64,000 bases of DNA, taken from the NCBI RefSeq assembly GCF_003984645.1, contig NZ_RWKI01000016.1, positions 1 to 64,000 of the forward strand, in the 5' to 3' direction. The translations under genes were made by a program, and so were the position numbers. Positions 17,487 through 26,699 of the stretch are shown here, in pieces (positions within the stretch are counted from its first letter, which is position 1; every line of letters begins with the position of its first letter). The notes beneath the pieces were generated by a model. It was given only the letters and a program-made list of their open reading frames with translations. It was not told the DNA's origin and did no database searches. This DNA comes from Variovorax sp. MHTC-1. Lineage in GTDB: Bacteria > Pseudomonadota > Gammaproteobacteria > Burkholderiales > Burkholderiaceae_C.

Positions 17487-18130
17487 GTTCTGCTCCCGGC
17501 CACTTCGGTGATGGCATCGACGATGTTGGAGTAGGCGCCGCAGCGGCAGATGTTGCCGCTCATGCGCTCGCGCAGCTCGTCGGCCGACAGGAGAGGTCGC
17601 GCGGTGAGATCCGTGCTCACGTGGCTCGGGACCCCCTGCTTGATTTCGTCGAGGACGGCGACCGCGGAGCAGATCTGGCCGGGCGTGCAGTAGCCGCACT
17701 GGTAGCCGTCATGCTTGACGAATGCGGCCTGCATCGGGTGCATGCGCTGCGGCGTGCCCAGTCCTTCGATGGTGGTGACCTGCGCGCCCTCGTGCATGAC
17801 GGCGAGCGTCAGGCATGAATTGATCCGCCTTCCGTCGGCGATGACCGTACAGGCGCCGCACTGGCCGTGGTCGCAGCCTTTCTTGGTGCCGGTCAGGTTC
17901 AGGTGTTCGCGCAGCGCATCGAGCAAGGTCGTGCGCGTATCGAGCTCGAGCGAACGGGCTTGGCCGTTGACGTTCAGCGATAGCTTCGCACGGGGTATTG
18001 CCGCCGCCGAGGGCACAGGCTGCGCTGCCGCGGCAGGCGCAGAAGACGAAACCGCCGCGGCGGCGGCGGCGCCGGCGCCGGCAATGAGGGCGTCGCGTCG
18101 CGAGATCAAGGGGGTCGTGGGACTGTCCAT
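17483..18130 (-). CDS. paoA: 2Fe-2S subunit of aldehyde oxidoreductase (PaoA type), Tat-exported
   Basis: The 215-residue protein starts with a twin-arginine signal (SRRDALIAGAG followed by an alanine-rich stretch), consistent with a periplasmic enzyme. It then has the plant-type ferredoxin cluster (GCDHGQCGACTV, with another Cys in INSCL) and the second [2Fe-2S] site (CGYCTPGQICS and CRCGAY). Electrons would flow from the molybdenum centre of PaoC through these clusters to FAD in PaoB. CAGGAG precedes the ATG at 18130. It is the first gene of the paoABC operon and divergent from an AraC-type regulator. Confidence 0.93.
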   Translation of the reverse strand: MDSPTTPLISRRDALIAGAGAAAAAAVSSSAPAAAAQPVPSAAAIPRAKLSLNVNGQARSLELDTRTTLLDALREHLNLTGTKKGCDHGQCGACTVIADGRRINSCLTLAVMHEGAQVTTIEGLGTPQRMHPMQAAFVKHDGYQCGYCTPGQICSAVAVLDEIKQGVPSHVSTDLTARPLLSADELRERMSGNICRCGAYSNIVDAITEVAGSRT

Positions 18131-18331
18131 GTCAGCTCCTGTCGTTCGAAGTTCGGGTACGTGGTGCCGGTTCGTTCGCCGTGGGCGAAGCTCGCCATTC
18201 TTCTAGAGCTCGTACGGGATCGATAGAACATTTCGCTTGTTTTCTTGCCTAATCCGATGATGTCGCAGCGTCCCGTGGGGCAAGTTCTGCCGTTCGGAGT
18301 AAGGTAGCGTTCAAGAGATTTTCTTGCGCGC
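18131..18331. promoter_or_regulatory. Divergent promoter region between paoA and an araC-type gene
   Basis: These 201 bases separate two divergent starts and must hold both promoters. The 9-mer TTTTCTTGC occurs twice (18240-18248 and 18319-18327) in the same orientation, 79 bp apart, which could reflect regulator half sites. No convincing -35/-10 pair stands out. Confidence 0.35.
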
Positions 18332-19345
18332 ATGACACTTCACGACGACATGGCACGACAGCGAAGCGCACCGCCCGCGACCCCGCATGAGCAGCTGGCT
18401 CGCACCATCATGCAATGGGCAATGGGAAAGGAAGATTGCGCGACCCCGATTCCGAATCTCACGTTCTTTCAGCGCAAAGTGCCGTCGGGGCCCTTCTTCT
18501 GCATGGTGGAGCCGTGCATCGTCCTCGTCGTTCAAGGTACCAAGCAGATGCTGATAGGCGGCCAAGCGTATCCCTACGACGCCTCACGCTTCCTAATTAC
18601 ATCGCTGGATCTGCCGGCCAGCTCGGAGGTGATCGTTGCCAGTCCCGACCGACCTTGCCTGGGTCTGACGTTGAAGATCGACCTCCGCATGCTGACCGAA
18701 CTGATCGCGCAGGGCGGATTGCCGCTTCCCCGAGATCGCTCTGTCGGAAGAAGCGTAGGTATCGGCTCGGTCACGCCGGTCCTCTTGGAGTCTTTCAGGC
18801 GCCTGCTGGATCTGCTGAACGAGCCGGAAGCCATCCCGGTTCTCGGGCCTCTTGTCCAGCGAGAAATTCACTATCGCCTGTTGACGAGCGATCAGGCGCC
18901 TCTGCTGCGCCAGATCGCATCCGTGGACAACCAGGGTCATCGGATTGCAAAGGCCATCGACTGGCTGAAGGCGAACTACGCCACCCCGCTTCGTATCGAA
19001 GAACTCGCAGCCCGCATACAGATGAGTGCCCCAACCTTTCACCATCACTTTCGACAACTTACCGCGATGAGCCCACTGCAATACCAGAAATGGCTGCGGC
19101 TCAACGAAGCGAAACGGTTGATGCTGAACGAGCACCTGGACGCGGCGAGTGCGGCATTCCAGGTCGGCTATGAGAGCCCATCGCAGTTCAGCCGCGAGTA
19201 TGGTCGCTTGTTCGGAGTGCCGCCCAAGCGCGATATCGCGGCATTGCGAAGCGAAACCAATGGCGCTGACGCGGCGTCAAGTTCCGCGCGCGGGCGCAAT
19301 GCCGGGAGTCAGCCAGGTACACACGTCAGGGACGGCGCAGATTGA
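18332..19345 (+). CDS. AraC family transcriptional regulator (YqhC-like)
   Basis: The 337-residue protein has the AraC_N-type ligand domain, with VVQGTKQMLIGGQAYPYDAS and SLDLPASSEV typical of this subgroup, then a C-terminal AraC double helix-turn-helix (RIEELAARIQMSAPTFHHHF; AFQVGYESPSQFSREYGRLF). Related regulators such as YqhC respond to aldehydes. Its divergent position to paoABC suggests it controls aldehyde oxidation genes. The last ~35 residues beyond the DNA-binding domain are low-complexity. The 3' end overlaps the convergent gene by 20 bp. Confidence 0.88.
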   Translation: MTLHDDMARQRSAPPATPHEQLARTIMQWAMGKEDCATPIPNLTFFQRKVPSGPFFCMVEPCIVLVVQGTKQMLIGGQAYPYDASRFLITSLDLPASSEVIVASPDRPCLGLTLKIDLRMLTELIAQGGLPLPRDRSVGRSVGIGSVTPVLLESFRRLLDLLNEPEAIPVLGPLVQREIHYRLLTSDQAPLLRQIASVDNQGHRIAKAIDWLKANYATPLRIEELAARIQMSAPTFHHHFRQLTAMSPLQYQKWLRLNEAKRLMLNEHLDAASAAFQVGYESPSQFSREYGRLFGVPPKRDIAALRSETNGADAASSSARGRNAGSQPGTHVRDGAD

Positions 19346-20465
19346 GCCGCGGTCCTGCAACTGTGCCGTTCTGAAGTTCGAGAACGAAGCGCATCTGCGG
19401 ATCTCCGGCAAAAAGCTGGAGCTTCAGCCGCGCCATGATCTTGTCGCAGCTCAGATGGATGCCGGCCCACCTCGCCACCGCGTCGCGGACAGATAGCGAA
19501 GCCATCTCCAAAGTCAAGCCGCTACCGACCGCTTCCGAGTGGAGTCCGATCGCATTGCGACCGTCGGTACGCCCCTCCGTGTGGGCTTGCATGCCGGGCA
19601 CGGCGAAGAGTCCATCGCCAAGCTGCACGTCACCAGAAAGCGCGGTGCGCCCCAGGAGAAGACGTGCCTGCTGCGTGAGGCCCTGGCTCCGGCCGCCATC
19701 GGCCTGGCGCAGCAGCGCCTCGACAAAGGACTGCAGCCGCAGCTTGCCGCGCTCGGAAACCCACGGGCTCAGCAAAGCGCCGCGCCGCTCGAACTCCACG
19801 CCCACAAGCGGCGCCGACGCAAACTGATAGAGATAGCTACGCCCGTTCGGGGCGTCGACATAGAGCCCGAGTCGACTCACGCCCATGCGTGAATCCGGCC
19901 CCACATGCTCGACAGTGGCGTCGTTGAAGTCGACCTCCCCGTGCCGTATCGGCACCGTCACCTCGGCGTCGAACAGCAAGTGCGCGTCCGTGATCTCTCC
20001 GCGAATCGTGCCGTCGGCTGTAGCGAGTGGACCGAAGCACCATCTGTCGGCGCCTGCGCCGCCTGTTGCAGTATCGGTAGGTGGCGCCACGCCGATTCGC
20101 CCCTGCAAGGCGTCATGCACCCTCTTGATCTGCGGCGACACGATCAAAGGGCCGAGCAGCTTCACGCCCGACAGCTCGGCCTTTGCCGCCTCGACGACGG
20201 ACAGACGCGATGTGCCGGCCTCGGTCCGCACTTGCCCCAACAGGTTGTGCACGACGATATGGCCGATCTCCAGCACAAGCGGCCCTGCCGCAAGCCTGAG
20301 CGCCGTCGCTTCGAGCTTTCGGATGCCGACCTCGGTCACGCCCTCGTGATTGAGTCCCCACGTGAAGCCCTCGAGCGAGCAGCGATTGCTCGCGGCTTCG
20401 TCGGAAGGTCCGAGCGCCGAGCCGAGCAAGAGATCGACGATCGAAGCCGCGAGCGGGACGGTCAT
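19326..20465 (-). CDS. Protein of unknown function, beta-rich
   Basis: I recognise no family for this 379-residue protein. It has no clear signal peptide although residues 1-15 are mildly hydrophobic. The body alternates short hydrophobic and polar stretches around phrases such as GVSRLGLYVDAPNGRSY and LHLLFDAE-like strands, suggesting a repetitive beta structure of the kind seen in large lipid-transfer or AsmA-like proteins. That comparison is only an impression. Start at ATG 20465. It lies 83 bp downstream of the DUF3500 gene on the same strand. Confidence 0.6.
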   Translation of the reverse strand: MTVPLAASIVDLLLGSALGPSDEAASNRCSLEGFTWGLNHEGVTEVGIRKLEATALRLAAGPLVLEIGHIVVHNLLGQVRTEAGTSRLSVVEAAKAELSGVKLLGPLIVSPQIKRVHDALQGRIGVAPPTDTATGGAGADRWCFGPLATADGTIRGEITDAHLLFDAEVTVPIRHGEVDFNDATVEHVGPDSRMGVSRLGLYVDAPNGRSYLYQFASAPLVGVEFERRGALLSPWVSERGKLRLQSFVEALLRQADGGRSQGLTQQARLLLGRTALSGDVQLGDGLFAVPGMQAHTEGRTDGRNAIGLHSEAVGSGLTLEMASLSVRDAVARWAGIHLSCDKIMARLKLQLFAGDPQMRFVLELQNGTVAGPRLNLRRP

Positions 20466-20548
20466 GGGGAAGCTTTGTACCAGACCGATGCGCCGCAGCA
20501 CACCTTCTGCCCGACCCAACGCCCAGGCACCTCACCAGAACGCGACGC

Positions 20549-21607
20549 TCAGTGCCGGTGGCTGCTTGCGCGCGCGCGGCCGTAGTGTTCGCCGAGCACG
20601 TCGCGCCCCCAGTCACCCTGGAAGTCGCGCCATACGCTGTGGATGTGGTTGCCGCCCGAGTTGTCCCATTCGATCAAGAAGCGCGCGCCCTGGATGCGCC
20701 AGTAGTGCGGCTGGCCGGGCTCGGTGGCGCCGGCCCATCCGAAGCGGATGCCGTCCAGGCCACCCGCACGCACGCGTTCCAGTCGCTGCTGTGCCAACGA
20801 AGATTCGGCCACCGAGGCCAGCGATTCGATGATGCGCAGCAGCAAGGCCTGCTGCGCTGCATCCATGGCGCTGAAGGCCACACCCACAGGTGCCAACGGG
20901 TCCAGCTGGGCGGCATTGCGCGTGACGATGTCGCCGAACGGCCGGTCACTGAAGATGGCCTGCTGGCGCTGCGCCGGCAAGAGCGCGGCCAGCAGCGCAA
21001 AGGCGCGGTCTTCCTCCTCGCCCAGCGCGCGCTGGCCTTTGCGCGGGCCCTTGTTGGCGATGTCGCGCGGCACCTGCGCCGGATTGGCACCCAAGAACTG
21101 CGGCAGCGTGGCCGCCACCTGGCCGTCGGCCAGCGTGAAGTGCAGCGAGAGATGATGCCCTTCAATACGCCAGCCCCAGGGCGAAGTGGAGTCCGGCGTG
21201 CCGAACAACGCGATGGCGTAGTTCTCCGGATCGCGCGAGAAGCCGAAGGATTCGATTTCGCGCAGCGCGATTTCCAATGCGATGACGGCCTGCACCTTGA
21301 CCAGTCCAGGCTCCGACAAGGCCGCGGCCAGCAACTGCTGCGCCGCCCGGCGCTGTGCATCCTCCATGGCCTTGAATGCAATGCCGGGCCGGCTGCGCGG
21401 CGTGTAGTTCCAATCGGCACGCGCCTCCAGCGTGAACGGCCGCAGCAGCTCCGGCCGCTGCCCGGCCGGAGTCGCCCCCAGCAGCGCCCGCGCCGCGGCC
21501 GTCATCGCCTGCGCCGCGCGGCTGGTGTCGGCTGCTGCGGCGGCAAGGGGGACCACGGCGAGCAAGGTCCAGCAGCTCATCCAGGCGGGGAGAGTGCGCA
21601 GCAGCAT
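20549..21607 (-). CDS. DUF3500 family protein, exported
   Basis: A 352-residue protein with a Sec signal peptide (hydrophobic residues 8-25, AAAAADTS cleavage region) and the DUF3500 pattern: FKAMEDAQRRAA repeated in part as FSAMDAAQQALL, a central GWRIEGHHLSLHFTLADGQ and a C-terminal WDNSGGNHIHSVWRDFQGDWG. The histidine-rich C-terminus could bind metal. Function is unknown for the family. ATG at 21607 chosen because the signal peptide begins there. Confidence 0.85.
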   Translation of the reverse strand: MLLRTLPAWMSCWTLLAVVPLAAAAADTSRAAQAMTAAARALLGATPAGQRPELLRPFTLEARADWNYTPRSRPGIAFKAMEDAQRRAAQQLLAAALSEPGLVKVQAVIALEIALREIESFGFSRDPENYAIALFGTPDSTSPWGWRIEGHHLSLHFTLADGQVAATLPQFLGANPAQVPRDIANKGPRKGQRALGEEEDRAFALLAALLPAQRQQAIFSDRPFGDIVTRNAAQLDPLAPVGVAFSAMDAAQQALLLRIIESLASVAESSLAQQRLERVRAGGLDGIRFGWAGATEPGQPHYWRIQGARFLIEWDNSGGNHIHSVWRDFQGDWGRDVLGEHYGRARASSHRH

Positions 21608-21736
21608 GGTCGGTCTTTCTACTTGAGATGACCAATGAACAGGTGCAAGAATGCCTGAGTCCGGATGGCGAGTCGAGTCGGAGAGCATCGGCGGAACATC
21701 ATTCGACATTCGCTCGATGCGAGGTGAGCATGGGAT

Positions 21737-22906
21737 TCAGGCGTTCGCCGCTTCCTGTGCAGCCAGCGCGATGGTTCGCTTGGCGATGTTGACCAGGTGG
21801 ATCTGACTCGTTCCCTCGTAGAGCCGGAACAGGCGCACATCGCGGTAGAAGCGCTCAGCCACATTGCCGGCCATGTAGCCGCCGCCGCCGAAGACCTGCA
21901 CGGCCCGATCCGCGACGCGGCCGCACATCTCGGAGGCGAACAGCTTGCACATGGATGCTTCCATCGTGACGTCGGCGCCGTCGTCCCGCTTGCGTGCGGT
22001 CTCGAGCACCAGTGCACGCGCCGCATGCACCTCCGTGTTGCTCTCGGCGATCATCTGCTGCACCAGCTGGAACTCGCCGATCGGCTGCCCGAACTGCCGG
22101 CGCGATTGCGCGTGCTTCGCCATCTCCTCGACGAGCCGGATCGCAGGGCCAGTGCACAGGGCGGCCAGGTTGATGCGCTGCTTGTTCAGCGTCTTCATGG
22201 CGGTGCGAAAGCCCTGCCCTTCGATGCCGCCGACGATGGCGGAGGCTGCAACCCTGACCCGGTCCAGCACGACCTCGCCCACCGGGGACCCATGCTGGCC
22301 CAGCTTGCGACAGGGCGCGGAGGTCGACAAGCCCGGCGCGCCCCGCTCGACGAGGAATGCGGTGATGCCCTTGGCGCCTTTCGCGTCCGGGTCCGTCCTG
22401 GCGAAGACGGTGAACAGGTCGGCGATCGGTGCATTGGTGATGAAGCATTTCTTCCCGGTGATCAGGAAGCTGTCGCCGTCGCGCACCGCGACCGTCTTCT
22501 GTGCCGTCGCGTCGGAGCCGGCTTCCGGCTCGGTCAACGCGAAGCAGCCGGTCATCTCGCCGCTGGCGAGCCGCGGGAGGTAGGTCTTCTTCTGCCCGGG
22601 CGTGCCGTCGACCACGATGGACTCCGACGCGATACCGGTGTTGCCGCCGAAGCGCGCCCGGAATGCAGTCGCCACCTGCGAGACCTCGATGTTCACCAGC
22701 GACAGCTCCTCGGTGGTCAGGCCGGCGCCGCCATAGGCCTCGGGAATGCTGTGGCCGAACAGGCCGATCTCGCGCATGCGCTGCACCAGCGCCTCGGGGA
22801 TCTCGTCGTTGCGGTCGACCTCCTCCTCGAGAGGCAAGCACTCGGCGCGGACGAACTGGCGCACTTCGGCGAGCAGGGCTCCAAATTTTTCAGGGTGACG
22901 GATCAC
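21737..22906 (-). CDS. Acyl-CoA dehydrogenase
   Basis: The 389-residue flavoprotein should make a trans-2-enoyl-CoA. It has the two family signatures (CFALTEPEAGSDATA around the flavin and QVFGGGGYMAG near the end) and the usual catalytic base in LYEGTSQIHLVNIA. GTG at 22906 starts the protein at the conserved N-terminal helix, four bases after the stop of the NTF2-like gene. It is the last gene of the ten-gene operon that starts at 31881. Of the three acyl-CoA dehydrogenases in the operon, it is the only one with a canonical active-site Glu. Confidence 0.9.
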   Translation of the reverse strand: MIRHPEKFGALLAEVRQFVRAECLPLEEEVDRNDEIPEALVQRMREIGLFGHSIPEAYGGAGLTTEELSLVNIEVSQVATAFRARFGGNTGIASESIVVDGTPGQKKTYLPRLASGEMTGCFALTEPEAGSDATAQKTVAVRDGDSFLITGKKCFITNAPIADLFTVFARTDPDAKGAKGITAFLVERGAPGLSTSAPCRKLGQHGSPVGEVVLDRVRVAASAIVGGIEGQGFRTAMKTLNKQRINLAALCTGPAIRLVEEMAKHAQSRRQFGQPIGEFQLVQQMIAESNTEVHAARALVLETARKRDDGADVTMEASMCKLFASEMCGRVADRAVQVFGGGGYMAGNVAERFYRDVRLFRLYEGTSQIHLVNIAKRTIALAAQEAANA

Positions 22907-22910
22907 GTGT

Positions 22911-23441
22911 CTATCCGATGCGGACTTGCCGCAGCAGCGCATACACCGAATCCCCGGGCGCTGCGCAACCCACCGGCTGTCGCGCACCGAACAGGTCCTC
23001 ATCGGCGAGCGCGAGCTCCGGGCGCTCGCGCTCCTCGATCCAGTCGTACACGACCGTCCTGGCGGCGATCCGCCACTCGCCGTGCCGGCGTTCGAAGCGG
23101 TCGACGTAGCGTCCGCACAAGAAGGTCTGCCTGGGGTTCCCGGCAGCGGCCTGCAGCGCAAGAAAGCAGCTCTCCACCCCCGCGCGATCCTCATGCAGCT
23201 CGATGGAAACATTGCTCACCTGGTGCACGCGCCGGCCGCCCAGGCGCAGGCGTTGCAATGCTTGATCGATGAAACCCGCGGCGCTGCCCTTCCAGGCGCC
23301 GTGGCAGTCCGTGGCGTCCTCCCAGTAGGCGGATCGCAGCGCCGCCTCGTCGGCACGGTCGATGCCGCGGCAATAGCGATGGAGGCACTCCCGGATCGCC
23401 TCGCGATCGAGCAGGGCCTGCAGCTGCGCAGCGGAACTCAT
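22911..23441 (-). CDS. NTF2-like (SnoaL_4) family protein
   Basis: A 176-residue protein of the nuclear-transport-factor-2-like fold: AIRECLHRYCRGIDRADEAALRSAYWEDA is the classical opening of SnoaL-type proteins (shown here in part), and GEWRIAARTVVYDWIEE closes the cone-shaped domain. Members include hydratases, isomerases such as ketosteroid isomerase, and small subunits of ring-hydroxylating oxygenases. No large oxygenase subunit is nearby, so a stand-alone isomerase or hydratase role is more likely. It overlaps the VOC gene by four bases. Confidence 0.85.
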   Translation of the reverse strand: MSSAAQLQALLDREAIRECLHRYCRGIDRADEAALRSAYWEDATDCHGAWKGSAAGFIDQALQRLRLGGRRVHQVSNVSIELHEDRAGVESCFLALQAAAGNPRQTFLCGRYVDRFERRHGEWRIAARTVVYDWIEERERPELALADEDLFGARQPVGCAAPGDSVYALLRQVRIG

Positions 23442-23818
23442 TGCGCCGGAGCGGCCGCTCGCTTGAACAGCTGCACGACGTTGCCTTCGGGGTCGCGCAG
23501 CGACATCACCGCGCCGTGCGCCCCCATGTCACGGATGCCGAGCACCTGGCCGCCCGCGCCGGCGATGCGTTCCTCGGCCCCGGCGAAGTCCTCCACCTCG
23601 AACACCATCACGAGCCCGGACGTCGCCGGCGCCGCCTCATCCTGGCACGCCACGGCCACGCTGGTGTTGCCGACGCCGTACTGGAACCAGCGGTCCCTGT
23701 CCTGGAACTTGAGCTTGAGCCCCAGCGCGGATTCGTAGAAGGAATGCATTTCGGCCGGCCGCTGCGCCACCACGTACACGTTCTGCAGCCGTTGAGGAGC
23801 GCTGTGCGTCGCGCTCAC
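23438..23818 (-). CDS. VOC (glyoxalase/dioxygenase-fold) family protein
   Basis: This 126-residue protein has one vicinal-oxygen-chelate module pair: NVYVVAQRPAEMHSFYESALG at the start and VVMSLRDPEGNVVQLF-like C-terminal beta-alpha-beta (SLRDPEGNVVQLF). The first His/Gln metal ligand position is occupied by Val/Tyr, so metal binding is doubtful. Its reaction in the pathway is unknown. ATGA overlaps join it to genes on both sides. Confidence 0.85.
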   Translation of the reverse strand: MSATHSAPQRLQNVYVVAQRPAEMHSFYESALGLKLKFQDRDRWFQYGVGNTSVAVACQDEAAPATSGLVMVFEVEDFAGAEERIAGAGGQVLGIRDMGAHGAVMSLRDPEGNVVQLFKRAAAPAQ

Positions 23819-24573
23819 AGCGAAGTCTCCGACGCGCCGCCGTCGAGGCGCAGCACATCCGCGCTGATGAACCGAGAGCCGTCGCCGGCCAGGAAGCAGA
23901 TCGCGTCGGCAATGTCTTCCACCGTCCCGAGCCGGCCGAGCGGCGTGCGCGCGATGCGCTTCGCATCGAGTTCCGCATTGCGGTGCTTCGCCGTGCCTTC
24001 GGTCGGCACCGCGCCCGGCGCCACCGCATTGACGCGGATGCGCCGCGCACCCAGATCGGCGGCGGCGGCGCGGGTGATCCCGAGCACGCCCGCCTTGAGG
24101 CCGCTATACACCACCGACCGGGCCGGCGACTTGAAGGCAGCGATGGACGCCACATTGATGATGGAGCCGCCGCGCTCCGGGTCCATCGCCTCGGCGGCGG
24201 CCTGGATGCCCCAGATCACCGACTTGAAGCCGATGTCGACCATGCGGTCCATCACCTCGGGCGTGATCTCCGCCAGCGGCTGGTAGCGCACCCAGGCGGC
24301 GTTGTTGACCATCACGTCCAGGCGGCCGGCGTCGCGCGCGAAGCGCAGCACGGCTTCGCGCATGCCGTCGCGGGTCGAGACGTCCTGCGGCAGCGGGATC
24401 GCCTTGCCGCCGAGTCTGAGGATCTCGGCGACGGTCTCTTCCACGAACTCCTGCTTCAGGTCATTGACGCCGACCGTGGCGCCCAGCCTGGCCATGGCGA
24501 GCGCGGCGGCCCGGCCGATGCCATGGCCGGCGCCGCTGATGAAGCCGGCGCGGCCTTCGAGAGATGCATTCAT
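23815..24573 (-). CDS. SDR family oxidoreductase
   Basis: A 252-residue classical SDR with GAGHGIG at the cofactor site, VNNAAW, the catalytic serine in NVASIA and YSGLKAG for Tyr/Lys. Asp-Leu-Lys after the second strand leaves NAD/NADP preference open. In the operon it could be a 3-hydroxyacyl-CoA or ring-alcohol dehydrogenase. ATG at 24573 overlaps the stop of the acyl-CoA synthetase gene by four bases. Confidence 0.9.
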   Translation of the reverse strand: MNASLEGRAGFISGAGHGIGRAAALAMARLGATVGVNDLKQEFVEETVAEILRLGGKAIPLPQDVSTRDGMREAVLRFARDAGRLDVMVNNAAWVRYQPLAEITPEVMDRMVDIGFKSVIWGIQAAAEAMDPERGGSIINVASIAAFKSPARSVVYSGLKAGVLGITRAAAADLGARRIRVNAVAPGAVPTEGTAKHRNAELDAKRIARTPLGRLGTVEDIADAICFLAGDGSRFISADVLRLDGGASETSL

Positions 24574-26696
24574 TGCTTGCCTTTCGTTTCCGGCACCAGC
24601 AGCGCATCGAGCGCGAATGCGCCATGCCCCTGGTCCATCACCACCAATGGATTGATGTCGATCTCCGCGACGACATCGGCGTGCCGCGCGGCGAATTGCG
24701 AGAGCGCCGCGACGGCGCGCGCCGCAGCCGCCACGTCCGCCTTGGCCCGGCCGCGCGCGCCGTCGAGCAAGGGGAAGGCCTTGAGCGAGCGCAGCATCTG
24801 CGTCGCCTGCTGTTCGCTGACGGGCGCGATTTGCAGCGCCACGTCGCGCAGCACCTCGGCAAAGATCCCGCCCAGGCCCACCATCACCACCGGTCCGAAG
24901 ACCGGGTCTTTCTTGGTCCCGAGGATCAGCTCGATGCCGCCCTGCGCCATCTGCGCCACCAGCACGCCTGCGATCCGCGCCCGCGGCGCCTTCTGCGCGA
25001 CCCGCGCCAGCAAGCGGTCGTACTCGTCCAGGAGCTGCACCTCCGAGCGCACGCCGACCACGACGCCGCCGACCTCGGTCTTGTGCAGGATGTCGGGCGA
25101 GACGATCTTGAGCACGAGCGGAAATCCGATCTCGCGCGCCGCCGCCAGCGCCTGGTCCCGGCTCGCAGCCGTGATCTCCTTGAGCACGGGCAGCCCCGCC
25201 TGCGCCAACACCGCCTTCGCATTCGCCTCGTTGACGAAGGCTTCGTCGGGCAGCACTTCGTCCGATGCCGCCGGCGCAGCCGTCGCGGCGGGTTCGCCGC
25301 GCGTGCCGAGCCGCACCAGCGCTGCCAGCGTCGAGCAAGCCGCATCGATGGTTTCAACCGTGGGGAACCCCATCTCGTTCAGCTGCGCCATGGTGTCGCG
25401 CGGCGGCTTGCAGCACAGAAGAATGAGCCGCGAGGGATGGTCGCGGCGCACCTGTTCCAGCGCGGCGAGGTAGATGTCGCGCAGCCGCGGCAGCTGGAAG
25501 GCATACGCGGACTGGAGGATCACGGCATCGCAGGATTCATCCTCCGCCACCGCCGACAGCACCTCGACCAGCAGCTCCGGCCGGCTCGACACCTGGGCCG
25601 TCATGTCGACCGGGTTCGCAGCCGATGCGAACGGCAGCACGGCGAGGATGCGCGCCTGCGTGCGCGCGGAGAGTTTCGGCAAGGCCAGGCCCTGCACGCT
25701 CGCCGCATCGGCCATCAGCACGCCGAAACCGCCCGAGGCCGTCACCAGCGCAGCGCGGTTGCCCTTCGGAACGCGCGCTGCGCCGACCACCGAGATCGCG
25801 TGGCCGACGTCCAGCAGCTGCTCGATGCCCGGCACCCGGATGGCGCCGCCATTGCGCAGCACCACGTCGAACACCGCGTCCGAGCCTGCCAACGCGCCGG
25901 TGTGCGATGCGGCTGCCTCGCTGCCGGCCGCCGACACGCCGACCTTCAGCACGACGATGGCCTTGCCGGCCTCGCGCGCCATCGACATCGCCCGCAGCAG
26001 CTTGCCGGCGTCGCGGCAGGTTTCCATGCAGCACAGGATCACCGAGGTGGCCGGGTCGCTGGCCAGCGAGGCGATGCCGTCGGCGATGTCGACATCGCAT
26101 TCGTTGCCGGTGGTGAGCAGGCGGCTGATGCCGATGCCGCGTTCGGCGGCGAGGCGCATGGTGTAGCTGCCGAGGTTGCCGCTTTGCGAGACGATGCCGA
26201 CATGCCCCGCGGCGGGCATGGCCGACTCCAGCGCCACCGAGAAGGTCGCGATGCTTTTCTCGGCCACCCCGATGGAGCCCAGGCAGTTCGGCCCCACGAT
26301 GCGCATGCCCGATGTCTTCGCAACCCGGCCGATCGCGGCCTGCAGCCGGCTGCCTTCCTCGCCCATCTCGGAGAAGCCGGCGGAGAGAATGACCGCCGCG
26401 CGCACGCCTCGGCTCGCGCAGTCCTTGATCGCATCCAGCACGCTCTCGGGCGGCACCGCCACCACGGCCAGCTCGGGCGCCTCCGGCAGGTCCGCCACGC
26501 TCGCGTAGGCGGGCAGCGACTGCACCGTGCCGGCCTTGCGGTTGATCGGGTAGATCGCGCCGCGGTAGCCGTATTTCAGGAGAAACTGCAGCGGCCGCCC
26601 GCCGATCTTGGTCACGTCCTCCGAGGCGCCGACGATCGCGATCGAGCGCGGCTGGAACAGCGCGTCCAGGCCCCTTCCCACTTCTACGACGGTCAT
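24570..26696 (-). CDS. ADP-forming acyl-CoA synthetase (acetyl-CoA synthetase ADP-forming family)
   Basis: The 708-residue protein combines a CoA-binding Rossmann domain (about 10-140, starting IAIVGASEDVTKIGG), a succinyl-CoA ligase-like domain with the phosphohistidine His265 in ASHTGALAGSD, and a C-terminal ATP-grasp domain (about 490-700). This order is that of fused ADP-forming acid-CoA ligases and of FcdA/Pimelyl-type catabolic homologues. It would activate a carboxylic acid intermediate with CoA. It is uncommon for proteobacterial pathways, which mostly use AMP-forming ligases, and is a useful clue to the pathway. Confidence 0.88.
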   Translation of the reverse strand: MTVVEVGRGLDALFQPRSIAIVGASEDVTKIGGRPLQFLLKYGYRGAIYPINRKAGTVQSLPAYASVADLPEAPELAVVAVPPESVLDAIKDCASRGVRAAVILSAGFSEMGEEGSRLQAAIGRVAKTSGMRIVGPNCLGSIGVAEKSIATFSVALESAMPAAGHVGIVSQSGNLGSYTMRLAAERGIGISRLLTTGNECDVDIADGIASLASDPATSVILCCMETCRDAGKLLRAMSMAREAGKAIVVLKVGVSAAGSEAAASHTGALAGSDAVFDVVLRNGGAIRVPGIEQLLDVGHAISVVGAARVPKGNRAALVTASGGFGVLMADAASVQGLALPKLSARTQARILAVLPFASAANPVDMTAQVSSRPELLVEVLSAVAEDESCDAVILQSAYAFQLPRLRDIYLAALEQVRRDHPSRLILLCCKPPRDTMAQLNEMGFPTVETIDAACSTLAALVRLGTRGEPAATAAPAASDEVLPDEAFVNEANAKAVLAQAGLPVLKEITAASRDQALAAAREIGFPLVLKIVSPDILHKTEVGGVVVGVRSEVQLLDEYDRLLARVAQKAPRARIAGVLVAQMAQGGIELILGTKKDPVFGPVVMVGLGGIFAEVLRDVALQIAPVSEQQATQMLRSLKAFPLLDGARGRAKADVAAAARAVAALSQFAARHADVVAEIDINPLVVMDQGHGAFALDALLVPETKGKQ

Positions 26697-26699
26697 GGC

